A stretch of 64,000 nucleotides of DNA, taken from Epiperipatus broadwayi (lineage: Eukaryota; Onychophora; Udeonychophora; Euonychophora; Peripatidae). Within the stretch, counting starts at the first letter, position 1. Every line of letters begins with the position of its first letter. The stretch spans positions 1,426,001-1,490,000 of the forward strand of contig JAQFVV010000037.1 in assembly GCA_028023455.1 (NCBI GenBank), in the 5' to 3' direction. Of the stretch, positions 36,957 through 48,461 are shown in pieces. The notes under the pieces were generated by a model. The model saw only the letters and a list, made by a program, of their open reading frames with translations. It had not been told where the DNA came from and made no database searches. A program made the translations under genes and the position numbers.

Positions 36957-37015
36957 ATCCAAGACTCTTCACTGACGAATGCCACAAGCCAGAAACTAGT
37001 CTGGGGATATTGGAT
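36957..37015 (+). ncRNA. Hammerhead ribozyme, type I, core complete, weak stem II
   Basis: ATCCA at 36957-36961 pairs with TGGAT at 37011-37015. The inner stem TCTTCA/TGGGGA has two wobble pairs. Core CTGACGA is at 36972-36978, GAAACTAGTC at 36992-37001, with cleavage predicted after 37001. Stem II is weakened because AGGCC has become ATGCC, leaving two G-C pairs. It is the opposite-strand partner of the motif at 36589-36647. Confidence 0.82.
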
Positions 37016-37135
37016 GAGTAGGCACTACATGGGGATTTTATGCACAAGCCTTCTGGCATCCATTGATTACTCTAGCTTGCTGTGTGTGGCAATATGTGTA
37101 GTGAGTTTTGCCTGTTTTAACAAATGTATTATTGC

Positions 37136-37900
37136 TGGGGAAATGATTTCATAACACTAGATCATTGTCAAAGGCATTTTGTCATTACTTAACTTCTGAG
37201 CACAATTTATGATTATAACTCAATGCTTAGTTATATCATTTACTCAAATTAACCAAAGGCAAGTAAGTGTTTTCTATGCAAAAAGATACTATATCCATAA
37301 AATAATGTATACTAAAACTTCATCTAATAAGTTGCCATTATACATCAACTTATAATAACGTAAAAAGAAGCTGTTTGGAGCAAGAGCAGAAGATTTAGAT
37401 ACTAAGAAAAGGGGAATCAGATAAAAATTTCAACTATGGATATGATTTATATGAAGAGAGAGAATATTTTTAACATTTATTTTGAATTTTAGAATATTAA
37501 AAGATAAATAGAATAAAATGTATAATAATGAATAGGAGAAATAGACAGGTGATGGAAGTGAAAAAGTTACAAATACATTTAGATCTTTATAATGACTGCA
37601 GGAAATAAGAAGATAAGATATTGGAAATGACAAAACAGCTTTTATTAGAGTCGAATGGGAGAAGAAAAAGCAATGGGTCAGTTTTGACTTGTACATTGGA
37701 AGGAGTAAAAGGGGATAGTTGAGTTTACAAAAGTTTTAAAAGGATTTCAGAGGGAAAGAAGGTCTAACTTGTCTAATAGAATTTCTAGTGGTATAGCTTT
37801 CACATAGAAACTTCTGATTTCTTTTAAGGTGAAGTCATTTTACATTACATCATATGACCAGGAAATAAAATTGATAAATGATCCAAAAAAGGATTGATGA
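37136..37900 (+). mobile_element. LINE C-terminal relic, second copy
   Basis: Plus-strand frames give IHLDLYNDC and KILEMTKQLLLE (about 37570-37650), parallel to CLDLYSKDRECKNRILEL at 36.33k. The following SNLSNRISSGIAFT and LLISFKVKSFYITS (about 37770-37850) have a counterpart at 35.3-35.4k. It is probably a tandem or nested copy of the same element, much decayed. Confidence 0.4.
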
Positions 37901-40706
37901 AGAAATTATCATTTTTTTTCATGTAATAAATATAATGTAGTAATAATTGTATGAAAAAGAATATATTAATTAACCAATGTATTATTTTACTGAACATTAG
38001 ACATATAATATGAATAGAATTCAAAGAGAGATCAGAAGATCAACTTTGAGTGCAGATAAATTGGCTGCAATTGAAGCAGTTTGGGGAGGAATGAGCTTGT
38101 CTACTTTTTATATGATGATGCAAAAAGAAAATTGAAAGTGTAAGATATATTACAATGTATTATAATGGTCAGGCAGAGACTCTTTCCCTATCTGCCATAT
38201 CAGGGTGCCACTAGACTATTCGAACCTAGAAAATTTATAAAGTAGGCAGATACATACAAGTAAATTTCACCTTTTATTTGTCCGATAGTTCTAGTCGCTA
38301 GCTCATGGAGAAGCTGAGTTTTATAATATATTTCAAACTTATTTTTAATTATCTATTATCAAATACTATTAATAAAGATAAAATAATGTCACTGCCAGTA
38401 CTGTTAAGACAAACGTTTATTATACACATAACATATATTAAAACAGATTTGAGGATTAGACTCTTTATTTAACACTATTAGATAGATTTAAATCCTGATA
38501 TTTATCTTAATATGCACAGAAGGATGAAATTTTATATAATTTAATATTTTTATATTGTGTTAAGCACAAATAGACTACATAGAATACGCATTTAAAGACT
38601 CAAATCATTTAACCTCAGGCTAAAAGTTTGCAATTAAACCAACACTAGCTTACTAATATACCAATGTGACCAATACAAAATGAGAATATTAGCATAAAAC
38701 AATTGTGCTTTCAGAAATTTGCATCTATAGCATGATATTATTAAAGTGATCCTCATCCAGTACAGGAATGTGCATCTGTCTGGTGAAGGAATCATATATA
38801 ACTATACTGAGAGAAAGAAATGCTGTATATGGAGAAAGAGTGATCTTTGCCAACTTATAGTCCCTGTCCATAGAGCATAAGAAATCAAATGGTGTAGGAA
38901 ATACATCTACAACCAATAACAGTGTGATTTCTTCTCTTTTTGGGCCATGCATTCAGTTGGGTACTATACTCCGTATGCTAACGTGGCACAAGGGAATGAG
39001 AATCCAATGCACTTCCCAGATTACATTGACATAAAATGCCGATATATCCCTCCACCAACATTGATTCAATTACGAAATAATTAGCCCAAAAATTAACCCT
39101 TCATAATCTAACCTAATCTTAATGAATCTATGTAGCCATTTACACTCAACTTTAAATTTAGCAATTTAGTTTAACAAAGATGGAAATGATTTATAGCAAA
39201 CATGTTATACAAAAAAAATATTAATAAATAATATAGAGTTATAGAGTTTCTTTTGCTTGTCAGATAAGGTCTTATTTAGAGATTATGCTTAGGTTTACTA
39301 ATTGAAAGTTTGTTTAAGTTAGCTATTTAAAATTTCATATTGCATTCAAAAGTTTTATACTTTCCATGGTATATCTTGATGAATCCTCCAGATTGTGGCA
39401 GGTTTATTGAAATCCATCCTATCACATTTTTATAGACTGTTCTCATTGGAGATAAAAACCCTGCTTGCCATTTATTCAGGAATGTCACTCTGGAAGCTGC
39501 CTCAGTTGGTGCAAATATGGGAAACGAAATCTGTTGCAAGATCCCTACATCATGGAGTCCACAATATGGCTATGAAACATTTTAACCAGCCACCATTTAC
39601 TCAATCAATAATCTTTTTTTTTAATATTCTTTCTTTCTTATCGCCATATTTTTGGATCGAGCACTCCTGATATTGCTCCAATCTTATTGGCCATGATGGT
39701 TTTCCTTTCTGGACTGTGTGCTTGTTGGTATCTTCAGTGGCTAGTTTGTTCCAAAGCAGGAAACAGCATAATCTTTTAATTTTTATCTCATATTTGACTT
39801 ACAATCATTTAAATGCCCAAAGGGCCTAATTGCTTTACATTATTATATTTTAAAAGAAAAATCATTTTCAGCCTGCTAGTTTAAAAATAACTTTAAAATA
39901 CATTAACATCTTTTATTGTTTTTTTACCTTATCCAATCTTTTGTTATTGAATTTTTTAAACTTTCTTTATTGCATTCTTTTAACTTTAAATAATTTAATT
40001 GGACTATCAGCTACACATTTTATATCACTATTATTTGAATTTAAATTTATATATATATCAATTTTATTTGCGGATATTTTTTTATTTTTAAATGATATAA
40101 TGGCATATATGTATACCATTACAGTACGGATAATAACCGATACAGGATTCTATTAGTAATACTGTTGCTGATGATATAATAACCATAGTATACAACTTCA
40201 TCTCAAATATTCAGAAAGTTTTTTTAGAATTTTTTATCATTAATCACCAACTATGTCTACTGAACTACTGCTCATACACATAGTTTATGGGTATGACAAA
40301 TTAATCTCAAACATTAAGTAATATCAATTATGTCCCCTGAAATAAATATTAAAGTCCAAACAGCATCATTTGAACTGTATGCTGCAATGATGTTAAATAT
40401 TGAAATATGTACTTATTCAAACAAATAGCATGAAATTTAAATAAGTTATTTAACATCCTTGCAGCATACTGTTCAAGAGGTAATTTTTGGACTGGCTACT
40501 TAAGATTTGGACTTTTATATATTTATTCATAGGGGGTGTAGCTGAAATTACTTAATGTTTGGAAGAATGAGTTGTCATTTTATATTTAATTTCAGCTAGC
40601 ATTATACACTGGGATTATTTCTTATATATATATATGCACATGTACTATCATATTTCATTATTTATATATTAATAGTATTGTTTTGTTTTTGTTTTTTTGC
40701 TCTTAG
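37901..40706. other. AT-rich DNA, presumed intron of the adenylate cyclase gene
   Basis: This lies directly upstream of the penultimate ADCY9 exon, so it is presumably intronic. I searched for the preceding C1a exon (ADIVGFT, KISTLGDCYY-like motifs) and did not find it. Open frames at 38725-38952 (-) and 39327-39670 (both strands) look less random than average, but no family was recognised. Confidence 0.4.
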
Positions 40707-41041
40707 GTTTAAAAACGTACTTCATTACCCTTCCAAAAATATCCCTCAAATCAGCAAAGTCTAATTCTGGCAGTGGGATACAGATTTCTGGAGATGTTTC
40801 CCCAATCATATCACATGACCCATCCTGTCTGCATTCCTCTGGTGATGATCTTCGGCCAGAAATCAAGGTTACCAAACCTGGTAGCCATACTCCTCCAACA
40901 CCAAAAGAGTTGCAGTCATCTTCTACCAGTCGTAAAACAAGTCCAGGAAGTGCCAGCAGTACTTTGAATGGGCGTAAGGATATTACAAGTCGAAGGGGCA
41001 GTTTACGCAGTCAAGTTGTGTGCAATCATATCGATCTACAA
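40707..41041 (+). CDS. ADCY9: Adenylate cyclase 9-like, penultimate coding exon (C1b region)
   Basis: A TTTTTTTGCTCTTAG acceptor precedes 40707 and a CAA|GTAAGT donor follows 41041. The exon completes a glycine codon begun upstream (phase 1) and reads GLKTYFI, the end of the first catalytic domain C1a. It then reads a Ser/Pro/Thr-rich C1b linker (SSGDDLRPEIK, HTPPTPKELQ, RRGSLRSQ) with possible kinase sites, ending NHIDLQ in phase 0. It splices in frame to 48462. ADCY9 makes cAMP from ATP at the plasma membrane. This exon connects C1a to the second membrane bundle. Upstream exons with the first membrane domain and C1a catalysis lie outside this window or could not be recognised. Confidence 0.88.
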
Positions 41042-41125
41042 GTAAGTAATTTGTCTAACCATAGTTTGGTACTCTCTGTCTTATTCATTATGAAAATGCT
41101 ATGGTATAAATTACATGATAAAGGA

Positions 41126-41185
41126 CTTTATGGTATAGTAGTTAGCATATTAGCCTGCGTTACCCACAATCTAGGGTACAAATCC
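41126..41185 (+). repeat. tRNA-like (SINE-head-like) fragment in intron
   Basis: GTATAGTAGTTAGCATA resembles a pol III A box of tRNA-Asp/Glu type. GGGTACAAATCC, 35-40 nt downstream, resembles a B box. Mispairing in the arms argues against a functional tRNA; a SINE head relic is more likely. Confidence 0.45.
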
Positions 41186-41845
41186 AGATGAAAATCAGAA
41201 ACTGCCCTTACACCTCATTAGTGACTGAATAGATATCTGTTATTAGCTTTTAAAAGATAAGCAAAGAAGAAATCATAAAAGGCCATTTCACTATGTAGCA
41301 GATTAGAATTGTTTTCTTTTTTAATATAATTTTAATATCACCAAGCAGTAAACTGATAATAAAATGACACCCTTTATTATTTTAGCATAAATTTAGCTTT
41401 TCTGAAGTAACGTTTTACACACTTAGATCATCCCTAAAATATTTTTCACTTTCTCAATATAATAATTTTGTCTATCTAACAGTCTTCTTCAGATTGAAAA
41501 AAACAATTGTATTACATTATTTTTTTACATAAACATACAATAAGTTCATTTTATATGTATTCACATGCATGTTAATTTCCATAAACATTTAATATGTATT
41601 TACAACATTTAAATTAATATATTGCAAATTCATATACACTATAATTATTAAATCATTTATGATTTTAATTTATGTAGTTTGTTTTTTTATCTTATGTAAT
41701 ATCCTTTTCATTTGTCGAAGGTTTGTAATGACGGTATATTATTTAGATGTGATATGTTGAATGTATAGAAAACTTTAAACTTTATTTAAACTTTCCAAAT
41801 ACAAATAACTTGTTAGTAATAACACACAAATAGACAGTACAGGTT

Positions 41846-41901
41846 AGTAATTACACAACATTTCGAGTAGTATTATTCTCTACTCTTCTTCGGGTGTTAC
41901 T
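41846..41901 (-). ncRNA. Hammerhead ribozyme relic in PLE-1 3' flank
   Basis: On the minus strand, stem I AGTA+ACAC (41901-41894) pairs with GTGT (41856-41853) and TACT (41849-41846), with a three-base AAT bulge. The core is CCGAAGA (41893-41887), only U4 changed to C. Stem II is a perfect GAGTAG/CTACTC with a 9-nt loop, followed by GAAA (41864-41861). Stem III is vestigial (AATGTT), placing cleavage before GTGT. The fold fits the minimal-stem-III hammerheads described in Penelope-like elements. The U4C change should abolish activity. Confidence 0.65.
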
Positions 41902-41929
41902 GGCTTATATGCACAGTGACAATATTCAC

Positions 41930-42008
41930 TTAGAAGTTGAACTCGCATTTTTAGATTCTTGAATATCGAATTTAAGGCAAATGCTCTACCAACTGAGCTA
42001 TTCTGTCA
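41930..42008 (-). repeat. tRNA-like segment in PLE-1 3' flank
   Basis: The minus strand reads AATAGCTCAGTTGGTAGAGC (a perfect D-arm/A-box pattern), then TTGCCTTAAATTC, and GAGTTCAACTT as a B-box-like sequence. A diverged version occurs at about 54905-54820 beside another PLE-1 fragment, so it belongs to the element rather than being a chance insertion. Confidence 0.6.
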
Positions 42009-45000
42009 AAGGCAAAATATAGTAGAAATTTGATGTATTTACATATGCTAATTGGTTCAAATCCTCCTGAATCCTTCAATTTTTTTTTTTTTTAGCGAGG
42101 CTAATTAGTTTGTTTTGTTTTTTCCTAAGAGCAAGATTAATTAGAGGCTTCCATACATTGTGTATTGCTATACTGGGTTGACTTATAGGATTATTTACCA
42201 TTGTCATATGAGCAACTTCCTTGACTTTTCTTCTATGCATTTTTTTCTCTTTATCCAATATCTTTGTATTTTTCCAATTAAACATAGGGTCATTAGTACA
42301 TACATGATCTGCTATGGTAGACCCATCTCTTTTTTCTCTTTTAACCATTAGTTTGTGCTCTTTCAATCGCTGTTCTACAGGGCAACAGGTCTCACCAATG
42401 TATTTCCTTCCATATTCACATGGTATTTCATAAATGCAGTTTTTGTTCTTCAGCATTTCCAGTTTAGGTTTAGTAGAAGTAAGCATTCCTCGAATTGTAT
42501 GGCTTTGTTAAACCAGTTCTAATGTTATATTGTCTGCAGATTTTCTTTAATTTTGTCTGCCATTCTTGGTATGTATAGATACACTACTGTACCAGTAATT
42601 GTTTTCTCTTTTGGTGTCTCTTTGTGTTGTCTATTGAAGGTTTTTCTGATGACTGCTGATAGATAACCATTCTTCATAAGCATTTGTTCTATGTGAATCT
42701 TTTCTTTTTCCAAATCACTGGTTTCTGAACAAACCTCCTTTTCTCTGTTCCATAATGATAGTACAATTCCTTATTTAGTGCTTCTTGTATGACTGGATGT
42801 ATATGCCAAGTACTTGCCAGTGTGCATTGTTTTCCTATACACTGTTGTTTTTACTTTGCCCTGAGGAAGTCTTGTCACAAGAACATCCAAGAATGCCAAT
42901 CTTTGTTCTTGTTCTGATTCCATTATGAATTTAATTATAGGAGATATGTTGTTAATGTGCATCCAGAATGATTGTAATTTTACCTCATCATTTGGCCATA
43001 CCACAAATGTATCATCTACATATCGAAGCTACACTTTAGGTGGACATGGAGTATTATTTATGGCTGTGGTTTCAAATTCTTCTATGTGAATGTTGCTGAG
43101 CAAGGGTGACAGTGATGATCCCATGGCCATTCCTTGATTTTGTTGGAAGAATTCTGAGTTATATTGAAAGTATGTTGTTGTTATGCAGAATGTTAATAAT
43201 TCCATTATACTATCAATAGGTAGAGCTGTTCTAGTTTGTAGACTATTATCATCATATAACCTTTTCCTTATAATAGACAATGCCTCATCACATGGTACAT
43301 TTGTAAACAGACTTTCCACATCAAAGTTTACCAATATGTCAATTTTTTCCATTTTCATGTTCCGGACTAATTCTACAAAGTGCTTAGAATCCCTGACAAA
43401 AGACTGTGTCCTGTACACCAACGGACTAAGAACTTTGAGAAGAAATCTTGACAAATTTTGACATGGTGAATTTCTAGGACTAACAATAGGTCTTAATGGA
43501 ACATTGTCTTTATGGATTTTAGGCAGTCCATACAGGTGAGGAATCTTGCTGAAATACGAAGTTGTTTTTTTTCTTTCTGAATCACTGAAATATCTGCAAT
43601 GCTTCCGGAGTAATGCTTGTAGTTTTACCTCTATATTTGGAATTGGAGTTATTGCTACTTTTTTTGTATTGTCCTTCTGTGAAAAGGCTTTGTATTTTGT
43701 TATCATAATCAGTTTTATCCATAACAACTGTAGTGTTACTTTTGTCAGCAGGAAGAATGATTATAGATGTATCCTGTTTGAAAGATTTAATAGCTTTCCT
43801 CTTATCACATGAAATGTTTGATTTCTGCTTTGTGCACTTGATATCTTTCAAGTGTCCTTTTTATTCTCCAGCGTAACTCTGCTGCTTCTTCTAGAATCAA
43901 GTTTTGAGTCATCTCCTCAGTGGCTGCCATTATATGCAATAATGGGACAGTAGATGGTGTAATGGCGAAATTCAAACCTGTTTCAAGAACTGATAATTCG
44001 CAATCAGTAAGGTGTTTAAAACTAAGATATTTCACTGATGACGAGGATAGACTAGTTGCAGTATGACTTTTGACTTGCCTATGTAGATTTACAAGATTCT
44101 TCTGAAGTTCTTTTATCCTTCCATGTAACTTACAATATGATCTGTTCACTGCTTGACAAATTCTTGAGAAATCTTCATCTGTAACTTTATTTTGTAGAAA
44201 TGATTCCACATTTCTAATAGAATGTAATGTTTGATACTTGATAACCCGCTGAACCTTTATACTATTCTTAAACAGTACTGTTCTTTCCATATTTAGTTTT
44301 TGTAGGCTTGAAATTTTATTAAGTGTTTGAAGAAGATAGTTAAGCATTTGAAATATTGTTATTTAATAAAATTTAATCATTACAAAAAATTAGAAAGAGT
44401 TAAATTTATTTTATACTTTGATTATCATGATCTCCACAATATTCATTTGTTTTTATTAGTCTGACAATTTAAACTTTATACTTCTCATTTTGTTTTAGAA
44501 AATAACAATTGTAAAATGAAAAAACCTAAATATATTTTATTTACTACATTTTTAAATTACATTTCATCTGATTATCTACAGTTAATATTACTGTCAAAAA
44601 TTTAGTGTAAATTGTATTGTAAAAAACATAAGGGAAAAAGATATATATTTTTTAATTTTTATAACGTACTAATATAAAGACATTTTTTTTTATATAGAGC
44701 ATATTGCAAACATATATCCAGAAAAAAAAAAAAACTACAGTGAACTCTCTATCCATTGTTTTTCAATGAACCAATGAAAATAAATAATGGATTTGTAAAA
44801 ATGATAAAATATAGGTCAATTAAAAATTATAAATAAGAAAATTATTATAATTCAGAACGTTCAACACTTATTATTTGCAAATGTAAAATGGGTTCTGCAT
44901 TTTTATTCATATATAAAGTAGAATTTATATCTGTTTTAATATAATAATTACATATAATTGTTAGATTTTTTTTAAATAAGTAATCTTCTAACTACTAATT

Positions 45001-45026
45001 TGTTATAAAAAATGGTACTCATCTTT

Positions 45027-46162
45027 TAGCTAAAGATGCCGCTCTATGTCGCGGTTTTCGCGCCAAAACACATAAAAATGCTGTTTCCGCGGCAGACACG
45101 TTTGAACCCGCGTTTTCTATAATACAACTTTTTTGTTGTGCTACAGAATGCAGGCAGCTATGTTGCGTCACAGTACAGCATGTATGTCGCATAGCAGCAA
45201 ATACATTTTCCGAATTCGCACAATTTATAAAATAATTTCGGTTTGATGAGAGAGTTTGTATTTGAATTGTATTGAAATGTTGTTTTTGTTGGATTTTTTT
45301 TTATTTTAAACTATTGAAATGTTCAGTTTTTTTTAAGCAATAATTATAAGACTTCTTACAACGTACTGTATTGAACTTTTATTTGGGAAAATGTTAAATA
45401 TCTATGTTTTTATTGAGTTGCAATTAGGTAATGTGTCAAGTAACGTACTGTTAGTAACATTCCATGAAACAAAGAAGATTCTACCATCTGTATATTTTTG
45501 AAGTAAAAAAGAACGGTACGAAAAAAATATCCAGTAAGAAAAGTCCAAATATACAGGTTTTTTTGTAAATTTAATAAAAAGCAAATATTATAAACATGTT
45601 TAATAAGTAAAGAAGACATTTGTATGTGTTTATTGTTGTTTAAAAAAGTTTGAGTTTCTTTATTTTGTCCGAGTACAGTTACGATTTTGAATTTTTTTAT
45701 TTTAGCATTACAAACAAACAGAACACTAACCCCCTAAACTCTAACTGTAACAACTTTTACTTTTATTACGATTATTATTTTTTAGTTAAACAACAACAAA
45801 AAAAGTCATAACACAAGTAAAAAAATATCTGATAGAAAATTGATAAAAAAAAAAACCGTAACACAAGTAAAAAAAATATCCGATAGAAAATTGATTAAAA
45901 AAAGCCGTAACACAATTTAAAAAATATACGATATAAAAAACACGAATCAAATTGTAATTTGTTGATTTTATTTTACATTTATTATTATCATTTAAATTGT
46001 ATATGTTAATAAAAAATAATATTTAAAAAAGACGATTTTGTTTTGTTTTTATTTTTGCATTACAAAAAAGCACAGAAAAATTATTAAAATCAATGGTCCG
46101 TGAATGTTCATATTTTATAGTTTTAGCGTGAAAACGGCACCATCCAGCGGCATCTTTAGCTA
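45027..46162. mobile_element. TIR element, about 1.13 kb, TA-flanked, non-autonomous
   Basis: GCTAAAGATGCCGCT (from 45029) is the complement of the right end, AGCGGCATCTTTAGC (to 46160). Further inner similarity includes CGGTTTTCGCGC / GCGTGAAAACGGC. TA dinucleotides flank both ends, consistent with a Tc1/mariner-type TSD. Inside, a unit of about 50-55 bp containing GTAACACAAGTAAAAAAA and GATAGAAAATTGAT is repeated three times (about 45800-45945). No transposase is seen. Confidence 0.6.
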
Positions 46163-47607
46163 TAAGACAAGCACCTAAAAAATAAATAATAATTTCGTGA
46201 CATTTATTTGGATGTATTAATTTTTACTATTTCACTTATTATTAAAAATGTTAAAACAAAGCAACAAGCAAAACAAAAACCTGCTTTTTTAAAGTATTAA
46301 ATTTTTAAAAGAAAGTCAGAAACCAAAAAAAAAAAAAATCTCTCTTAAGACATTTAATTCAAAGCTTAAAATAAACAATGCAAAAATCTCTTTTTTAAAA
46401 AAAACTTCTAATGAAATCCTTTATAAAGCAAAAAATAGGTCTAAGAAACTTTTACTATATCTCTGATTTAACTTTTAATAGCCCAAAATATGGATGAAAT
46501 AATGTGGAAGTATTGTAAACCCCTAGCAAGTTATATATAAATTAGTTAGTGATTTTAGGTTAGCTTATAGTTGTCTTGAAATTACGCTAGTATATATAAA
46601 TCACACTCTGTGTGTAAATATGTCAGTAAATGGTATGCTTATATATGAATAAAGCTAAAATATAAGTGGCTCATTCTATATTTATGTTTACTGATAGTTT
46701 AATTTACATATAGCTCGCTGGGGGTTTTCAGTTCTTCTGCATTATTTCATCTCTGAATTATAAAAGTGAAAGGAGAGAAATAAAAGATTTGATTGTTAAT
46801 ATTTTTTTTTTTAGTGGATATATCCAATTTATTTAAAAAACTATTTATTATATTGGAATCATGATTTATATATCATACCATTTCCAACCTTTTATACATT
46901 TAACAATACTATTTTTTTTTACACCAAAACTTTACTCTTACAGTTTCTACCATCCTGCAGTCATCATCAGTTTTGGTGAATTTGGTGAAAAAAATAGTAT
47001 TGTTATTTGTATAAGAAGATTGCAAATGGTATATTTAAATATATAAATCAAATACATAAGGAAAGGAGAATAAGAACATTGTATTACTTCCATAATCATG
47101 ATTTGTCAATGATAAGTGCCAAAATGATGAATGCATATAATATATATGATTGGATTTGGAATCAAAGAAATGAAACTAAAAATACTGAAAAATGATATAT
47201 GCATACCCAATATGATGCACCATTGTAAAAATATGTATTTAGCACAATTTGGTTTGAAAAAGCCGATATGAATGTGATTACAATTGTATACAGACGCTAT
47301 AAAAAATAAATGCTGATTTATAATATATAGAGTATATTTTAAGTACATCTCCAATACATTTTAAAATTAGTGACTACTGCTATTATTTAAAGGCTTGTTT
47401 TATATGTTATATTCAATTCTGATCCCACAACATATGTGTCTTTAAAGAAATATTTAAGTTGTGTAATAAAACTGTAGTAATATTCTATGTCCATCTATTT
47501 ATATGTTAATTATGTGAACTTAATTTCAGTAAAATTATTATAAAAAGCTTCAGGAATGTAGTCTTCTGAAGTAATGATGTTTATTCTACAATCATAATAA
47601 AAATATG

Positions 47608-47690
47608 TAATCATATGCACAAATCTTTCTGCATCCATTGATTACTAAGGCTTGCACTAGATGGCCCTACTGTATGGAAAATTTGCTACT
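47608..47690 (+). mobile_element. Hammerhead repeat fragment (3' part)
   Basis: TATGCACAAATCTTTCTGCATCCATTGATTACTAAGGCTTGCACT (given in pieces: CATCCATTGATTACT then GGCTTGCACT) matches the region just downstream of the ribozyme. It continues in GGCCCTACTGTATGGA as in the 57.5k copy. The ribozyme itself is missing. Confidence 0.6.
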
Positions 47691-48461
47691 GCTAATATCT
47701 TTCATTATATAATGCTGTGGTCTTTTAAAATATAAACAACTGTAATAAAAACACAAAATTTTTTAACAATAACATGTTAAGACAACATGTTAAATAGAAC
47801 ACTGTAGGATTCAGATCTCTCCAAGAAATCCTTGTAGAGAAACAATGAACGAAAACCTGTTTCTCGTCAGGTTTACCAAATGTCAATCAGTAAGGGTTTG
47901 AACATTTTTCACTCTTTCTAAGAGTATATAGTTTACCAGTTGCTCCCCAGAACTGGGTATTTAGTCAGATTGGTTACAGACATACAACTTGAGAGAAAAA
48001 TCATAAATTTAGTAACACGAAAAAATTTAAGTTTATTTTTGACCTGGATTCAAATGTGGGTATAAAACATAACAGTTGTATTATCATTGTACTACAGATC
48101 CCAAGGATGCAGTAAAATAAAACACAAATAGAGAAAGCTAATAAATATTATATTTTTTGTAATCTTTGAAAAGCTCCAAATAAATTAAACTTAATAGCTA
48201 AGGCTTCCATTGGTAAATTTTCAAGCAAAAGAATAAATTAAAAAATCTCGACTTGGTCTTTTAAGTGGAAATTGATCTTCTTAAATAACTGACTAAATTA
48301 TAAAAACATTATTATACATCAAACTTGAAGTAAATATTAATTTGCAATTTTTATTCAAAATTTTTTGCATAAACTAAGCAATTCATTTTTAGATGTATGT
48401 ATGAATTTTGTTGTGACAAAATTATTATTTTACTAATATTTTTCTCTCTTTTTTTTTTAAG

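Larger units (their letters stand above)
36421..37135. mobile_element. Inverted-dimer hammerhead element with 14-bp TSD
   Basis: AAATGTATTATTGC flanks the element at 36421-36434 and 37122-37135. The insert (36435-37121, 687 bp) is two arms of the HHR repeat in opposite orientation: left arm 36435-36764 (-) and right arm 36838-37121 (+), with a unique spacer of about 73 bp. Each arm has a full hammerhead motif, the CATCCATTGATTACTC box and the end box (TTTTGCCTGTTTTAA on the right; its complement on the left, extended by the ATCACATGACC segment). There is no ORF. The TSD shows that the inverted dimer inserted as one unit. Retrozyme-like or a PLE pseudo-LTR product. Confidence 0.88.
41717..44360 (-). 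mobile_element. Penelope-like retroelement (RT plus GIY-YIG), degenerate, PLE-1
   Basis: Minus strand, 5' to 3': an N-terminal region (44347-43805), then LPADKSNTTVVMDKTDYDNKI (as two adjoining boxes, about 43765-43700) and HLYGLPKIHKDNVPLRPIV. RT motif A follows, FDVESLFTNVP (about 43340-43305), then GMAMGSSLSPLLSNI (about 43135-43090) and catalytic YVDD (43022-43011). The C-terminal GIY-YIG endonuclease reads CIYEIPCEYGRKYIGET (about 42445-42395). Frames break near 43820, 43720, 43025, 42740 and 42490, so it is inactive. The 3' flank has a tRNA-like segment (about 42005-41930), a hammerhead relic (41901-41846) and a terminal box ending ACAAACCTTCGAC at 41717. It lies antisense within the ADCY9 intron. 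Confidence 0.92.
41042..48461 (+). other. ADCY9: Intron of ADCY9 (7420 bp), loaded with mobile elements
   Basis: Bounded by GTAAGT (41042) and a polypyrimidine tract ending TTTTTTTTTAAG (48461). It contains a tRNA-like fragment (41126-41185), an antisense Penelope-like element (41717-44360), a TIR element (45027-46162), a HHR-repeat fragment (about 47608-47690) and a second tRNA-like stretch on the minus strand (about 48052-48105, GTAGTACAATGATAATAC ... TTTGAATCC). Nothing else is recognised in 44361-45026 and 46163-47600. Confidence 0.85.

Noticed and set aside
38725-39670. Possible host exons at 38.7-38.95k and 39.3-39.67k
   Set aside because: Frames look slightly non-random on both strands, but no family, splice context or adenylate cyclase motif was recognised.
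37901-40706. Upstream C1a exon of ADCY9
   Set aside because: Searched for ADIVGFT-, GDCYY- and NLANxxE-like motifs; none found. The exon must lie further upstream or be too short to recognise.
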